From NCBI GenBank assembly GCA_947479475.1, contig CANJZW010000003.1:54533-118532 (forward strand): a stretch of DNA of 64,000 bases. The letters are read 5' to 3'. Below, piece by piece: positions 44,884 to 52,928 of the stretch. The stretch comes from Chthoniobacteraceae bacterium (lineage in GTDB: Bacteria; Verrucomicrobiota; Verrucomicrobiia; Chthoniobacterales; Chthoniobacteraceae). Position numbers and translations under genes: made by a program. The notes beneath the pieces are model-generated. The model did not search any database and had not been told where the DNA came from. It worked only from the letters and a program-made list of their open reading frames with translations. How positions within the stretch are numbered: position 1 is the stretch's first letter; each line of letters opens with the position of its first letter.

Positions 44884-45332
44884 GGACGTGCCTCCAGAAG
44901 CGCCTTGAAGGTGGCCAGCGTTTTCCTGGCTACGGGTTCGATGAACCCGTGTTGCAGCAGCGGTTCGATCAGAAAGCCCAGGCCTTTAACTCTAAAGCTC
45001 ATTTTATGAAGAATTTCCACAAAGGTTCCCTCCGGTGTCTGGGTGAGTGTCCAAACAACCTGCATCCCCTTTGTGAAGGCGGCTACATGTTCGAAGTGAA
45101 GCTCCAGCTTTGCCGAGTCCGCGCGAAACATGGCTTTCCAGGCCACAGGAAACCAACCGCCCACGGCAGACATGTGGAGCCCCAACCAGCCCTCACGAAC
45201 GAAAGGATGCCCTGCCTGCGCGCGCACAAAGCGGTAGTGGGGAAGCAATTCAGGCCACTGCAGCAGTTGGCTAACCGTTTCGAAAATCTTTTCGCGCGGC
45301 GCGTGGATAAGGATGCTAGAGGTGGAGTGCAC
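44880..45332 (-). CDS. SRPBCC/polyketide cyclase-like protein
   Basis: The 150-residue protein has the START/SRPBCC fold expected from LLQWPELLPHYRFVR near the N-terminus and the strand-rich middle, ending in a long helix (LLQHGFIEPVARKTLATF). Such proteins cyclise or dehydrate poly-beta-keto chains, or bind lipids. The overlap with a ketosynthase gene fits a cyclase/aromatase role, but lipid transfer is equally possible. Confidence 0.75.
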   Translation of the reverse strand: MHSTSSILIHAPREKIFETVSQLLQWPELLPHYRFVRAQAGHPFVREGWLGLHMSAVGGWFPVAWKAMFRADSAKLELHFEHVAAFTKGMQVVWTLTQTPEGTFVEILHKMSFRVKGLGFLIEPLLQHGFIEPVARKTLATFKALLEARP

Positions 45333-45365
45333 TGCGTGTGAGTTTAGCTGGAGTCGCTCCCTCGT

Positions 45366-46664
45366 CTAGACGGCGGATTCAACGCCTGCTGGCACGAGGA
45401 CGGCGTCTTTCATGCCGTGCAGAATTTTTTTGTCGGGCGGGCAGAGCGTGGCCAGCGCCCCCGCGAGTTTGGGCTGGTTCTGGGGTGCGAAATAATAGGG
45501 GCACAGTCTGACGCGGCAGGGGAAGGGCCGCACGTCGCCCGTCACCGGGTCGTAGACTGTATGCTCAAACACGCGGGCCTTGTGAAAGCGCTGCAATAGA
45601 TAAGGTTGGGTTGGGAAAGACTTGAGGGCGTTGGAGACGGCGTTTTTCCAGGAGCTCTGCGGTTCGTCAGACCCAATCACCACACTGCGGGCGCCCCAGG
45701 CGAGTTCTGAAAAGCCACTCACTTTGATTACCAATTCCCGCTCCTTTTGGCTGAAATCGCCCAATTCCTCGAAATCATGAATGCCCAGACCCGGGAGTTC
45801 CGCGTGTGGCGGAAGGGGTTGGGGGTCCATGACCCACGACTTTGGGATGACTTTTTGGAGAGCCAGAAAATTTCGGTCCGAGAGGGCCCGCCTCCAATAG
45901 TTGCGCAGTGGTCGCATCCAAAATAGGGCAAACCAGAGCTTTTCTTCCAAACATGGTTTGAAGGGCGGGGTCACATGGACGTCGCCTTGGAGCGCAGCGG
46001 CCTGTAGTTCGGCCACTGCGGGGATGTTTTTAAGGTCGAAGAGTTCAAAAAAACGGTAGACTTCGCGGCGCTTGTCCGTGCGTGCGCCATAGCCCTCCGC
46101 GTCACAAACACGGTGGCCCGTGCGTTCCGCGACCCATTCCATTTCAGGGCGGTAGGTCTCGGCTTCGTGGGAGACCAAGATATCGCCGCCCGGCGCAATG
46201 CCTCCGAACCCATCCAGCATCCCGGAGCCGCCGCCAAGAACCTCGACTCCCGCTTCCGAGTAAGTCGCGTTGAGCCACGCTGTCAGGCCGATCCCCCCGG
46301 GAATGGAGTCCAATTCGCTTAATACAAAGCCGGTTTCAGTCAGAATAATATCGGGTCGCAGGACCTGAGGAACCTGGTTTCGGAAAGCCTTTTCACGGCT
46401 GAACGCCACCAAATCCGCAGGTTTTCCCCGGTCCAACAATTCGGCGATCCACGCGGGTTGGCGGCCCGAAGCCGACAGCGAATAGAGGTCGTTGCACGCC
46501 TTTTGGAAGGTCCAGAGCCGTTCTCCAAGCGAGAGCAGATCTGCATGAAGTTGTTCCGAAAGAGGGAAAGGCTGGGGTGAAAAACGCCACGTTTTTCCCG
46601 CAAACAGACCGGCCTTTGGAAGCGCTGCCTGAAGGCATTCCAGGGGAGCTTTGGTCTCCCTCAT
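45366..46664 (-). CDS. Possible ATP-grasp-like protein, unknown
   Basis: The 432-residue protein lies between ruvA and the SRPBCC gene on the same strand; its start shares one base with the ruvA stop. I do not recognise a close family. Segments such as LSELDSIPGGIGL, VIKVSGFSELAWGARSV and PFPCRVRLCPYYFA have the spacing of ATP-grasp proteins with permuted order (glutathionylspermidine synthase type), but I cannot verify the nucleotide-binding residues. With the downstream SRPBCC and ketosynthase it may form one small biosynthetic unit. Confidence 0.5.
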   Translation of the reverse strand: MRETKAPLECLQAALPKAGLFAGKTWRFSPQPFPLSEQLHADLLSLGERLWTFQKACNDLYSLSASGRQPAWIAELLDRGKPADLVAFSREKAFRNQVPQVLRPDIILTETGFVLSELDSIPGGIGLTAWLNATYSEAGVEVLGGGSGMLDGFGGIAPGGDILVSHEAETYRPEMEWVAERTGHRVCDAEGYGARTDKRREVYRFFELFDLKNIPAVAELQAAALQGDVHVTPPFKPCLEEKLWFALFWMRPLRNYWRRALSDRNFLALQKVIPKSWVMDPQPLPPHAELPGLGIHDFEELGDFSQKERELVIKVSGFSELAWGARSVVIGSDEPQSSWKNAVSNALKSFPTQPYLLQRFHKARVFEHTVYDPVTGDVRPFPCRVRLCPYYFAPQNQPKLAGALATLCPPDKKILHGMKDAVLVPAGVESAV

Positions 46665-47272
46665 CAGGCGAGGCGTTTGAGGGCTTCGCGCAGCAATTCG
46701 TCGGAGGGTATTTCCTCGACGGGCCGACCCTCGGTGACTGCCTTGATGGCTTTGTGGGCGTCCACCTGTTTGTATCCAAGGGCGATGAGCGCGAGCATCG
46801 CATCGTTCATTTCCATCTCGCGCGGGGCCGGCGCGTGCGTTGCGGAGGCTGCCTCCCAGGCTGCGGCCACTCCCACTTTGTCCTTCAGTTCCACAATAAT
46901 GCGCTCTGCCGTCTTTTTCCCAATCCCCTTCACCTGCGAGAGGGATTTGGTATCCCCGGCGACAACCGCCGCCTTGAAGCTCATCACAGATACGCCGCTC
47001 AAAACGTCCAGCGCCGTCTTTGGGCCAATCCCCGAAACGTGATGGATGAGCAGCCGAAACAGGTCGCGTTCCGGGGTGGTCGCAAAGCCGAAAAGCACGT
47101 GGGCGTCCTCGCGGATTTGAAGATGCGTTAAGATATGAAACTTCGAGCCCGGCGCCGGAAGTCGGTCATAGCTGGAGAGTGGAATGGAAACATGGTAACC
47201 CACCCCATGCACATTCAAAACCACGTGGGTGGGGTACGCCTCGACCAGAATGCCTTCCAGAAAGGTGATCAT
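46664..47272 (-). CDS. ruvA: Holliday junction DNA helicase subunit RuvA
   Basis: RuvA binds four-way junctions and loads RuvB. I start at the ATG at 47272 (202 residues), where the OB-fold begins (MITFLEGILVEA). Two helix-hairpin-helix motifs follow (VSGIGPKTALDVL and VKGIGKKTAERIIVELKDK), then a C-terminal domain III. ruvB is not adjacent. The stop shares one base with the downstream start. Confidence 0.97.
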   Translation of the reverse strand: MITFLEGILVEAYPTHVVLNVHGVGYHVSIPLSSYDRLPAPGSKFHILTHLQIREDAHVLFGFATTPERDLFRLLIHHVSGIGPKTALDVLSGVSVMSFKAAVVAGDTKSLSQVKGIGKKTAERIIVELKDKVGVAAAWEAASATHAPAPREMEMNDAMLALIALGYKQVDAHKAIKAVTEGRPVEEIPSDELLREALKRLA

Positions 47273-47317
47273 GCCCCCCAGCATTTCGCGGCCCTGCTCG
47301 GAAGGCAAGCGGCTTGG

Positions 47318-47887
47318 GTGTTCTTCTTTCTTCTTACTGTCGGGCAAGGGCTGGCGGCCGAACCCGAATTCCGAGTCTGGCTGGATGCCAAGTTTATGGG
47401 CGCCCCCGTCTTCTCGCCCGTTGAAAATGCGCAGCGCACCGTCAGGGTTGCGGGCCGCTGGGATGGCACCCAACTTGTGGCGTTTACCCGGAAAAATTGG
47501 GGCCCCTTAGACTTGCAGTGGCCGGCGTTTGAAGCCAAGGCCAGGCCGGCAAACTCTGAGGACTTCAAAAAGCTCCAAGTGAGTTTCAAGCGGGATAAAC
47601 GCATGGTTATTGAATATGCTGAATTGTTTAGTGCCGAGGATCTTGTCTCGTCCGCAGTGCTCGCCCCGGAGTTTGGTGAGAGATTTGAAGACACGCTCGG
47701 TGAGGTCCTTCTTTTGGTCGTGCCCAGCAGGAGTCGGGCATTTGTCTTCCCCCAACTCGCCTCCGATGTTTCAAGGTATTCAAACCTAGTTTGGAACGCT
47801 TATCGCGAAACGGCCTATCCTGTCAGCGTGGAGCTTTTTGAATGGAGAAAAGGCGTGCTTCGCGCCGTCGGTCTATTTGAGCCGTAA
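47318..47887 (+). CDS. Secreted protein of unknown function
   Basis: The frame stays open upstream to 47135, but that part lies inside ruvA on the other strand. A GTG at 47318 would begin a short hydrophobic leader ending LAAEPEF, giving 189 residues; the start is uncertain. The mature part is beta-rich (for example RTVRVAGRWDGTQLVAFTRKNWG) and lacks a family signature I know. It is divergent from ruvA. Confidence 0.55.
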   Translation: MFFFLLTVGQGLAAEPEFRVWLDAKFMGAPVFSPVENAQRTVRVAGRWDGTQLVAFTRKNWGPLDLQWPAFEAKARPANSEDFKKLQVSFKRDKRMVIEYAELFSAEDLVSSAVLAPEFGERFEDTLGEVLLLVVPSRSRAFVFPQLASDVSRYSNLVWNAYRETAYPVSVELFEWRKGVLRAVGLFEP

Positions 47888-48044
47888 AACCCATTTGGAG
47901 AGGGTTTTGTGTCCTGATTTCGGCGCGCTTGAAGAGTCGTGGTCGTTTTTAGCTTTTGCTTCCCCTTAATTTTTTTGAGACTAATGTCCCAGTTGGGAAT
48001 AATCCCAATCCATTTATTTTCTTAGCCGGAAACCCCCAAACCGG

Positions 48045-49496
48045 ATGTCACGAGTCTTAATTATTGATGATGACCCTGCGATGGCGCAGGTCATTTCCGA
48101 TCTTTGTGTGCAGGCAGGCTACACGCCAATACCCTACACTTCAGGGGAACGGGCGGTTGAACTCATGCTGGGCCATGCCCCCCATCTGATTATTACTGAC
48201 GTCCGTATGGAGGGGGTTAGTGGGATCGACGTTTTAAAAGCCGCGCGAACGAGGCTTCCCAAGACGCCTGTCATTCTGGTTACCGCCAGTAAACAACTTG
48301 AACTCGTCGTGCAGGGCATGCGGGCAGGGGCTTTTGATTACATGCTCAAGCCCTTCAAGGTGGACGAATTACTACAGTCCATGAAAAGGGCTCTTGAGCA
48401 GAATGCCAGCGTCGAAGAGACCCATCACAATGCCTCGGGAACGAGGGAACATTTGCGTTTCGAAAACATCATTGGCCGCTCCCCTCGAATGAAGGAGGTC
48501 TTCGGGTTGATTGAGAAGGTGGCCAATACGGATTCAACGATTTTAATCGGGGGCGAGAGCGGGACAGGGAAAGAGCTTGTTGCAAGGGCTTTGCATTTTA
48601 AGTCCGAGCGCAGGAGCCAGCCTTTTGTGGCGATCAATTGCTCCGCGCTCCCTGAAAACCTGCTCGAAAGCGAATTGTTTGGTCACAAGAAGGGGGCCTT
48701 TACGGGAGCCGTTCAGGACAAAGTGGGCCTTTTTGAAGAGGCTGAGGGTGGCACTCTTTTCCTCGATGAGATCAACTCCATGGCTCCTTTGTTGCAGACA
48801 AAGCTGCTGCGCGTTTTACAGGAGCGTACCCTGAGACGGGTGGGCGACAACCGCACCATCCCAATTCATGTCCGCGTGTTGGCCGCCACAAACGAGCCAT
48901 TGGAGGAGAAGATCAAGACCGGAGGATTCCGCCAGGACTTGTACTACAGATTGGCGGTCATCCAGTTGGAGATTCCGTCGCTGCGGGAGCGAGCGGACGA
49001 CATTCCGCTCCTCGTAGAGCATTTCCTCCGAAAACATTCCTACGGCGGTCTCAATGGAGGAACCGCTCAGATTGAGGAGCCCGCTATGCGAGCCCTCTGT
49101 GCCTACGACTGGCCCGGGAACGTGCGGGAATTGGAGAATGCAATGGAGCGCGCCTGCGTGCTTTGTGACGACGGGCAGATCCAGTTGCGCGATCTTCCAG
49201 TCCACGTCCGGCTGGCCAGTTTTTCTGCGGTTCGTTCGATGGCCTTTGAGGAGGGCGACGGGAGCGTGGATTTTAATTCCGTCTCGTTACCCATAGGAAA
49301 GACTCTGGAGTCTGTGATTTCTACCATAGAGCGGCGCTTCATCGAAGAGACTCTGCTTTTTAACGGAGGAATCCGCGAACGAGCGGCGCAGATGCTCGGG
49401 ATTTCCACGGCGACCCTGTACCGCAAGATCGAAAATGAGCGTCGATCACAGCCCAAAACGGTTGGCTCGATGCCGGTGGGGGGGCTGTTTCGCTGA
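48045..49496 (+). CDS. Sigma-54-dependent response regulator (NtrC family)
   Basis: The 483-residue protein has a receiver domain with the phospho-acceptor Asp in IITDVRMEGVSG (about residue 52), an AAA+ domain with Walker A GESGTGKE, the sigma-54-contacting GAFTGA loop and a Walker B LFLDEI, and a C-terminal Fis-type helix-turn-helix. All key residues are intact. No kinase gene is adjacent, so it is an orphan in this window. I find no -24/-12 promoter just upstream. Confidence 0.96.
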   Translation: MSRVLIIDDDPAMAQVISDLCVQAGYTPIPYTSGERAVELMLGHAPHLIITDVRMEGVSGIDVLKAARTRLPKTPVILVTASKQLELVVQGMRAGAFDYMLKPFKVDELLQSMKRALEQNASVEETHHNASGTREHLRFENIIGRSPRMKEVFGLIEKVANTDSTILIGGESGTGKELVARALHFKSERRSQPFVAINCSALPENLLESELFGHKKGAFTGAVQDKVGLFEEAEGGTLFLDEINSMAPLLQTKLLRVLQERTLRRVGDNRTIPIHVRVLAATNEPLEEKIKTGGFRQDLYYRLAVIQLEIPSLRERADDIPLLVEHFLRKHSYGGLNGGTAQIEEPAMRALCAYDWPGNVRELENAMERACVLCDDGQIQLRDLPVHVRLASFSAVRSMAFEEGDGSVDFNSVSLPIGKTLESVISTIERRFIEETLLFNGGIRERAAQMLGISTATLYRKIENERRSQPKTVGSMPVGGLFR

Positions 49497-49640
49497 AGGT
49501 TTTACTCTATCTATCCAAGAAAACGGTCTTCTGAGGATTGTTCCTGTCGGCATCTGCGGCCGTGTCTGAGCACGATCGTGGGGCGCCTTTTCGCAACGCG
49601 CCTCGCTTTACCCAGACCAATCCGATATCTCCGCCCTTCC

Positions 49641-50273
49641 ATGAAACACCCATTGATCTCCACCGCATTCTCGCTGCTTCTGCTGGCGGGTGCGGGCGCC
49701 GCTGAAACCGTTCTTTTTGAACAGAATTTCAATGCAGTGTCCTCGGGACCCTTGCCCAAGGAGTTTCTGGCTCTTGCGGGTGAATTCGGCGTTGTCGTGG
49801 AGGGTTCCGAGCACTTTTTGGAGCTGCCAGGATCGCCTCTGGACACGTTCGGCGCGCTGTTCGGTCCTTCCAACGGAGATCCCGGCTCGCTGGAAGCGCG
49901 TTTTTTTGGTTCCAAGCAGGGACGCAAATTCCCCACCTTCGGACTCAGTTTGAGAGGTGCTGGCGGATACCGCCTGCAGGTAAGTCCGGGTAAGGGCCAG
50001 CTGGAAATCTACAAGGGCGACGACCCGCTCGTGGGGGTTCCCTTTGCGTGGCAATCCGGTGCATGGACTTGGCTGCGGCTGAGCATGGCCAAAAAAGACG
50101 GAGGCTGGCTTGTCGAAGGCCGCGCATGGCCAGAGGGTGGCAGCGCTCCAAGCGAGGCGCAGATCCGATGGGAGATTGCATCAGAAGGCACTCCCGGACG
50201 CGCCGCGTTATGGGGCAGCCCATATTCAGGCACGCCCATTCGTTTTGACGATATTCGCTGGATTACGCGGTAG
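49641..50273 (+). CDS. Secreted beta-sandwich-like protein of unknown function
   Basis: I start at the ATG at 49641, which opens a signal peptide (about residues 1-20, ending GAGAAET); this gives 210 residues. The mature part has the alternating strands and the closing FDDIRWITR seen in LamG/concanavalin-like domains of secreted Verrucomicrobiota proteins. I see no catalytic motif. The leader is pyrimidine-rich and lacks a Shine-Dalgarno site. Confidence 0.68.
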   Translation: MKHPLISTAFSLLLLAGAGAAETVLFEQNFNAVSSGPLPKEFLALAGEFGVVVEGSEHFLELPGSPLDTFGALFGPSNGDPGSLEARFFGSKQGRKFPTFGLSLRGAGGYRLQVSPGKGQLEIYKGDDPLVGVPFAWQSGAWTWLRLSMAKKDGGWLVEGRAWPEGGSAPSEAQIRWEIASEGTPGRAALWGSPYSGTPIRFDDIRWITR

Positions 50274-50365
50274 GCGCCTCAAAGGCACCCGCCCGTTCGT
50301 TCCTGTCAGTGCGCGCCCTGCCTGAGGGCACGCTGTTTGCTTCACTCCAAAATCATCTCCATCCC

Positions 50366-51613
50366 ATGAAAACCAAACTCCTCTCTCTTTTAATTCTGAG
50401 TCCCCTCGCCACGCAGGCCGCTGATTGGCCGCAGTACAGGGGGATTGCAGGCGATGGCGTTTCTTCCGAAACGCTTAAATGGAAGGCCTCCGGCCTCAAC
50501 ACGGTATGGAAAACGCAGAGTGCGGGTGGTTTCAGCTCCTTTTCAGTTTCTGAAGGCCGTGCTTTTACCCTTTCCTTAAAAGAAATAGAGGGAGCAAGTC
50601 AGGAGGTCGTTTCCGCACACGACACGATCACGGGCAAAGAAATGTGGAGCGCAGCACTCGCTGTGGCCAAGTACGACGGCGGCGGCAATGACGGGACTGC
50701 TGACAACAAGGGCGGGGACGGCCCCCGCTCGACGCCCACAATCGTTGGAAAATCGGTTGTGGTGTTCAACTCCCAGCTGGCATTGCGTAGTTTCGACGCA
50801 GCGACTGGCAAGGCAGGATGGACCGTCGATCTCAAAGCCCAGCATGAAGGCCGCAACATCCAGTGGCAAAACGCGGCCTCTCCTCTTCTCGAGGGCGGGT
50901 TGCTGTTTATCGCGGGCGGCGGCCCCGGGCAGTCAGTGCTCGCGGTTGATCCCGCGGACGGACGCGTGGTTTGGAAGGCGTTTGACGAAAAAATCACGCA
51001 CGCCACACCCGTCGCCGCGACCATTCACGGCCAACGGCAGGTGATTTTCTTTCTTCAATCCGGACTTCTTTCTGTGGAACCAAAGACGGGCAAAGAACTG
51101 TGGCGCTACGCGTTCCCTTACAAGGTTTCGACGGCGGCATCGCCGGTGGTGGGCGGGGATATTGTGTACTGCTCGGCCGGTTATGGGGTTGGAGCGGGGG
51201 CGGTGAAGATCACCAAGGAAGGCGAAACCTTTAAGGCCAGCGAAATATACCGGATGCCCGGCAATCAGCCGCTTGCGAACCATTGGAGCACCCCTGTGCT
51301 TAAGGACGGTCACATGTATGGCATGTTCCAGTTTAAAGAATACGGCAAAGGCCCCGTGAAGTGCGTGAATCTTGCCACCGGCGAGGTGAAATGGACCAAG
51401 GAGGGTTTCGGCCCTGGGCATGTGATTCTGATGGGCAACGAAGTGGTTGCCCTCTCCGACGCCGGTGAAGTCGTGCGATTTGGCGCCACACCTTCGGAGT
51501 ACCGTGAAATCAGCCGTCAGAAAGTCCTCGACGGTAAGTGCTGGACGACCCCGACAGTTTCTGGAGGCCGTCTCTTTGTGCGCAGCACAAAGGAAGCAGC
51601 CTGCCTGGAATAG
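50366..51613 (+). CDS. PQQ-like beta-propeller repeat protein
   Basis: The 415-residue protein has a signal peptide (MKTKLLSLLILSPLATQA) followed at once by DWPQYRG, the usual start of mature secreted PQQ-like propellers in this phylum. Repeated blades carry A-x-D-x-x-x-G-K/R and W motifs (for example DAATGKAGW, DPADGRVVWK, EPKTGKELWRY). Residues for PQQ binding cannot be confirmed. It probably acts outside the cytoplasm, as a scaffold or dehydrogenase. Confidence 0.85.
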   Translation: MKTKLLSLLILSPLATQAADWPQYRGIAGDGVSSETLKWKASGLNTVWKTQSAGGFSSFSVSEGRAFTLSLKEIEGASQEVVSAHDTITGKEMWSAALAVAKYDGGGNDGTADNKGGDGPRSTPTIVGKSVVVFNSQLALRSFDAATGKAGWTVDLKAQHEGRNIQWQNAASPLLEGGLLFIAGGGPGQSVLAVDPADGRVVWKAFDEKITHATPVAATIHGQRQVIFFLQSGLLSVEPKTGKELWRYAFPYKVSTAASPVVGGDIVYCSAGYGVGAGAVKITKEGETFKASEIYRMPGNQPLANHWSTPVLKDGHMYGMFQFKEYGKGPVKCVNLATGEVKWTKEGFGPGHVILMGNEVVALSDAGEVVRFGATPSEYREISRQKVLDGKCWTTPTVSGGRLFVRSTKEAACLE

Positions 51614-51715
51614 GGCGGGTGGCCGGCCGGGCGCGTCTGATTTCCAATAAAATTTGTCAGGGCGTCCCGGGCCTTTGTCGGCCATGATTTGGGCTTCACT
51701 CTAAAGAACACCTCT

Positions 51716-52840
51716 ATGTCGCGCAAAAAAGTCAATGTCGCTATCGTCGGTCTCGGTTTCGGTGCGGAATTTATCCCGATCTACCAGCACCATCCCAACG
51801 CCCACCTGTACGCCATCTGCCAGCGCGATCGTAAAAAGTTGGATTCCGTGGGGGATGCCTTCGGAGTCGAGGCGCGGTACACGGATTTTCAGGAGTTGCT
51901 TAAAGACCCCAAGGTCGACGCGGTGCACATCAACTCCCCGATTCCCGACCACGGTTGGATGAGCATTGCGGCTTTGAAAGCCGGCAAGCATGTGAGTTGC
52001 ACGGTGCCGATGGCGACGTCGGTGGAGGAGTGCAAACAGATCGTCGAACTGGTCCGAAAGACCGGCCTGAAATACACGATGGCCGAGACGGTGGTTTACG
52101 CCCGCGAGTACCTGTACATGCGCGAGTTGTTGCAAAAGGGAGTTCTCGGGAAGCTCCAGTTCCTTCAAGCCAGTCACCAGCAGGATATGGATGGATGGCC
52201 CAACTATTGGCCAGGACTTCCTCCGATGTGGTATGCGACCCATTGCGTCGGACCCGTTGCGGGCCTGGCAGGGGCCTCTGCGGAGTATGTGAGCTGTTTT
52301 GGTTCTGGGACGATCCGGCCCGAACTTCAAAAGCATTACGGTTCCCCGTTCGCGGTTGAAACGGCGCACATTAAATTTCACGGCACCGATTTGTCTGCAC
52401 GGATCATCCGCAGCCTCTTCGACACGGCCCGCCAATACCGTGAGAGCATCGACGTATACGGAGACAAGGCCTCAGTGGAGTGGCCGCTGGTCGAACACGA
52501 CCACCTGGTGTTGCATCGCGCCAAATTGCCGGAGGCCAAAATTCCGAAACTGGTGAAAGCGCCTGACTACGCGAAACGACTGCCGAAAGAGATCCGGCCG
52601 TTTACAACCAACGGGGTGTATGGAGTCGGCAAGAAGGCGCACCTTTCCTTCACGCAGGGCGCGGGTCACGGGGGTTCACATCCCCATCTGGTGCATGAGT
52701 TTGTGAGTTCACTTGTGGAGGATCGCCAGCCTTTCCCCAATGCAAAGCAGTCCGCAAACTGGACTTGTGTAGGTCTTTGCGCCCACCAGTCCGCGCTCAA
52801 GGGCGGTGCGATCGTGAAACTGCCCGCTTTCACGTTGTAG
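51716..52840 (+). CDS. Gfo/Idh/MocA-family oxidoreductase lacking the usual EKP lysine
   Basis: I start at the ATG at 51716 (374 residues), where the Rossmann fold begins (VNVAIVGLGFGAEFIP). The C-terminal alpha/beta domain is typical. In the EKP motif that supplies the catalytic Lys in most members, this protein reads GKHVSCTVPMATS, so Lys is replaced by Val. It may bind NAD(P) and a sugar without standard dehydrogenase chemistry, or use another residue. It lies between the propeller and the sensor kinase genes. Confidence 0.88.
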   Translation: MSRKKVNVAIVGLGFGAEFIPIYQHHPNAHLYAICQRDRKKLDSVGDAFGVEARYTDFQELLKDPKVDAVHINSPIPDHGWMSIAALKAGKHVSCTVPMATSVEECKQIVELVRKTGLKYTMAETVVYAREYLYMRELLQKGVLGKLQFLQASHQQDMDGWPNYWPGLPPMWYATHCVGPVAGLAGASAEYVSCFGSGTIRPELQKHYGSPFAVETAHIKFHGTDLSARIIRSLFDTARQYRESIDVYGDKASVEWPLVEHDHLVLHRAKLPEAKIPKLVKAPDYAKRLPKEIRPFTTNGVYGVGKKAHLSFTQGAGHGGSHPHLVHEFVSSLVEDRQPFPNAKQSANWTCVGLCAHQSALKGGAIVKLPAFTL

Positions 52841-52928
52841 AGGTTGAAGTGATGTCACGCCTTTACGTGGCAAGGTCGAGCCGACGGGTAGTTGCTTTCC
52901 TGCGTGGGAGGAAGAAGATCCGATCTTC

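Noticed and set aside
47135..47317. N-terminal extension of the secreted unknown gene
   Set aside because: It lies inside ruvA on the other strand and has no signal peptide at its own start.
47888..48044. Sigma-54 promoter before the NtrC-type gene
   Set aside because: No GG-N10-GC pattern of the -24/-12 kind is seen in the 157-base gap.
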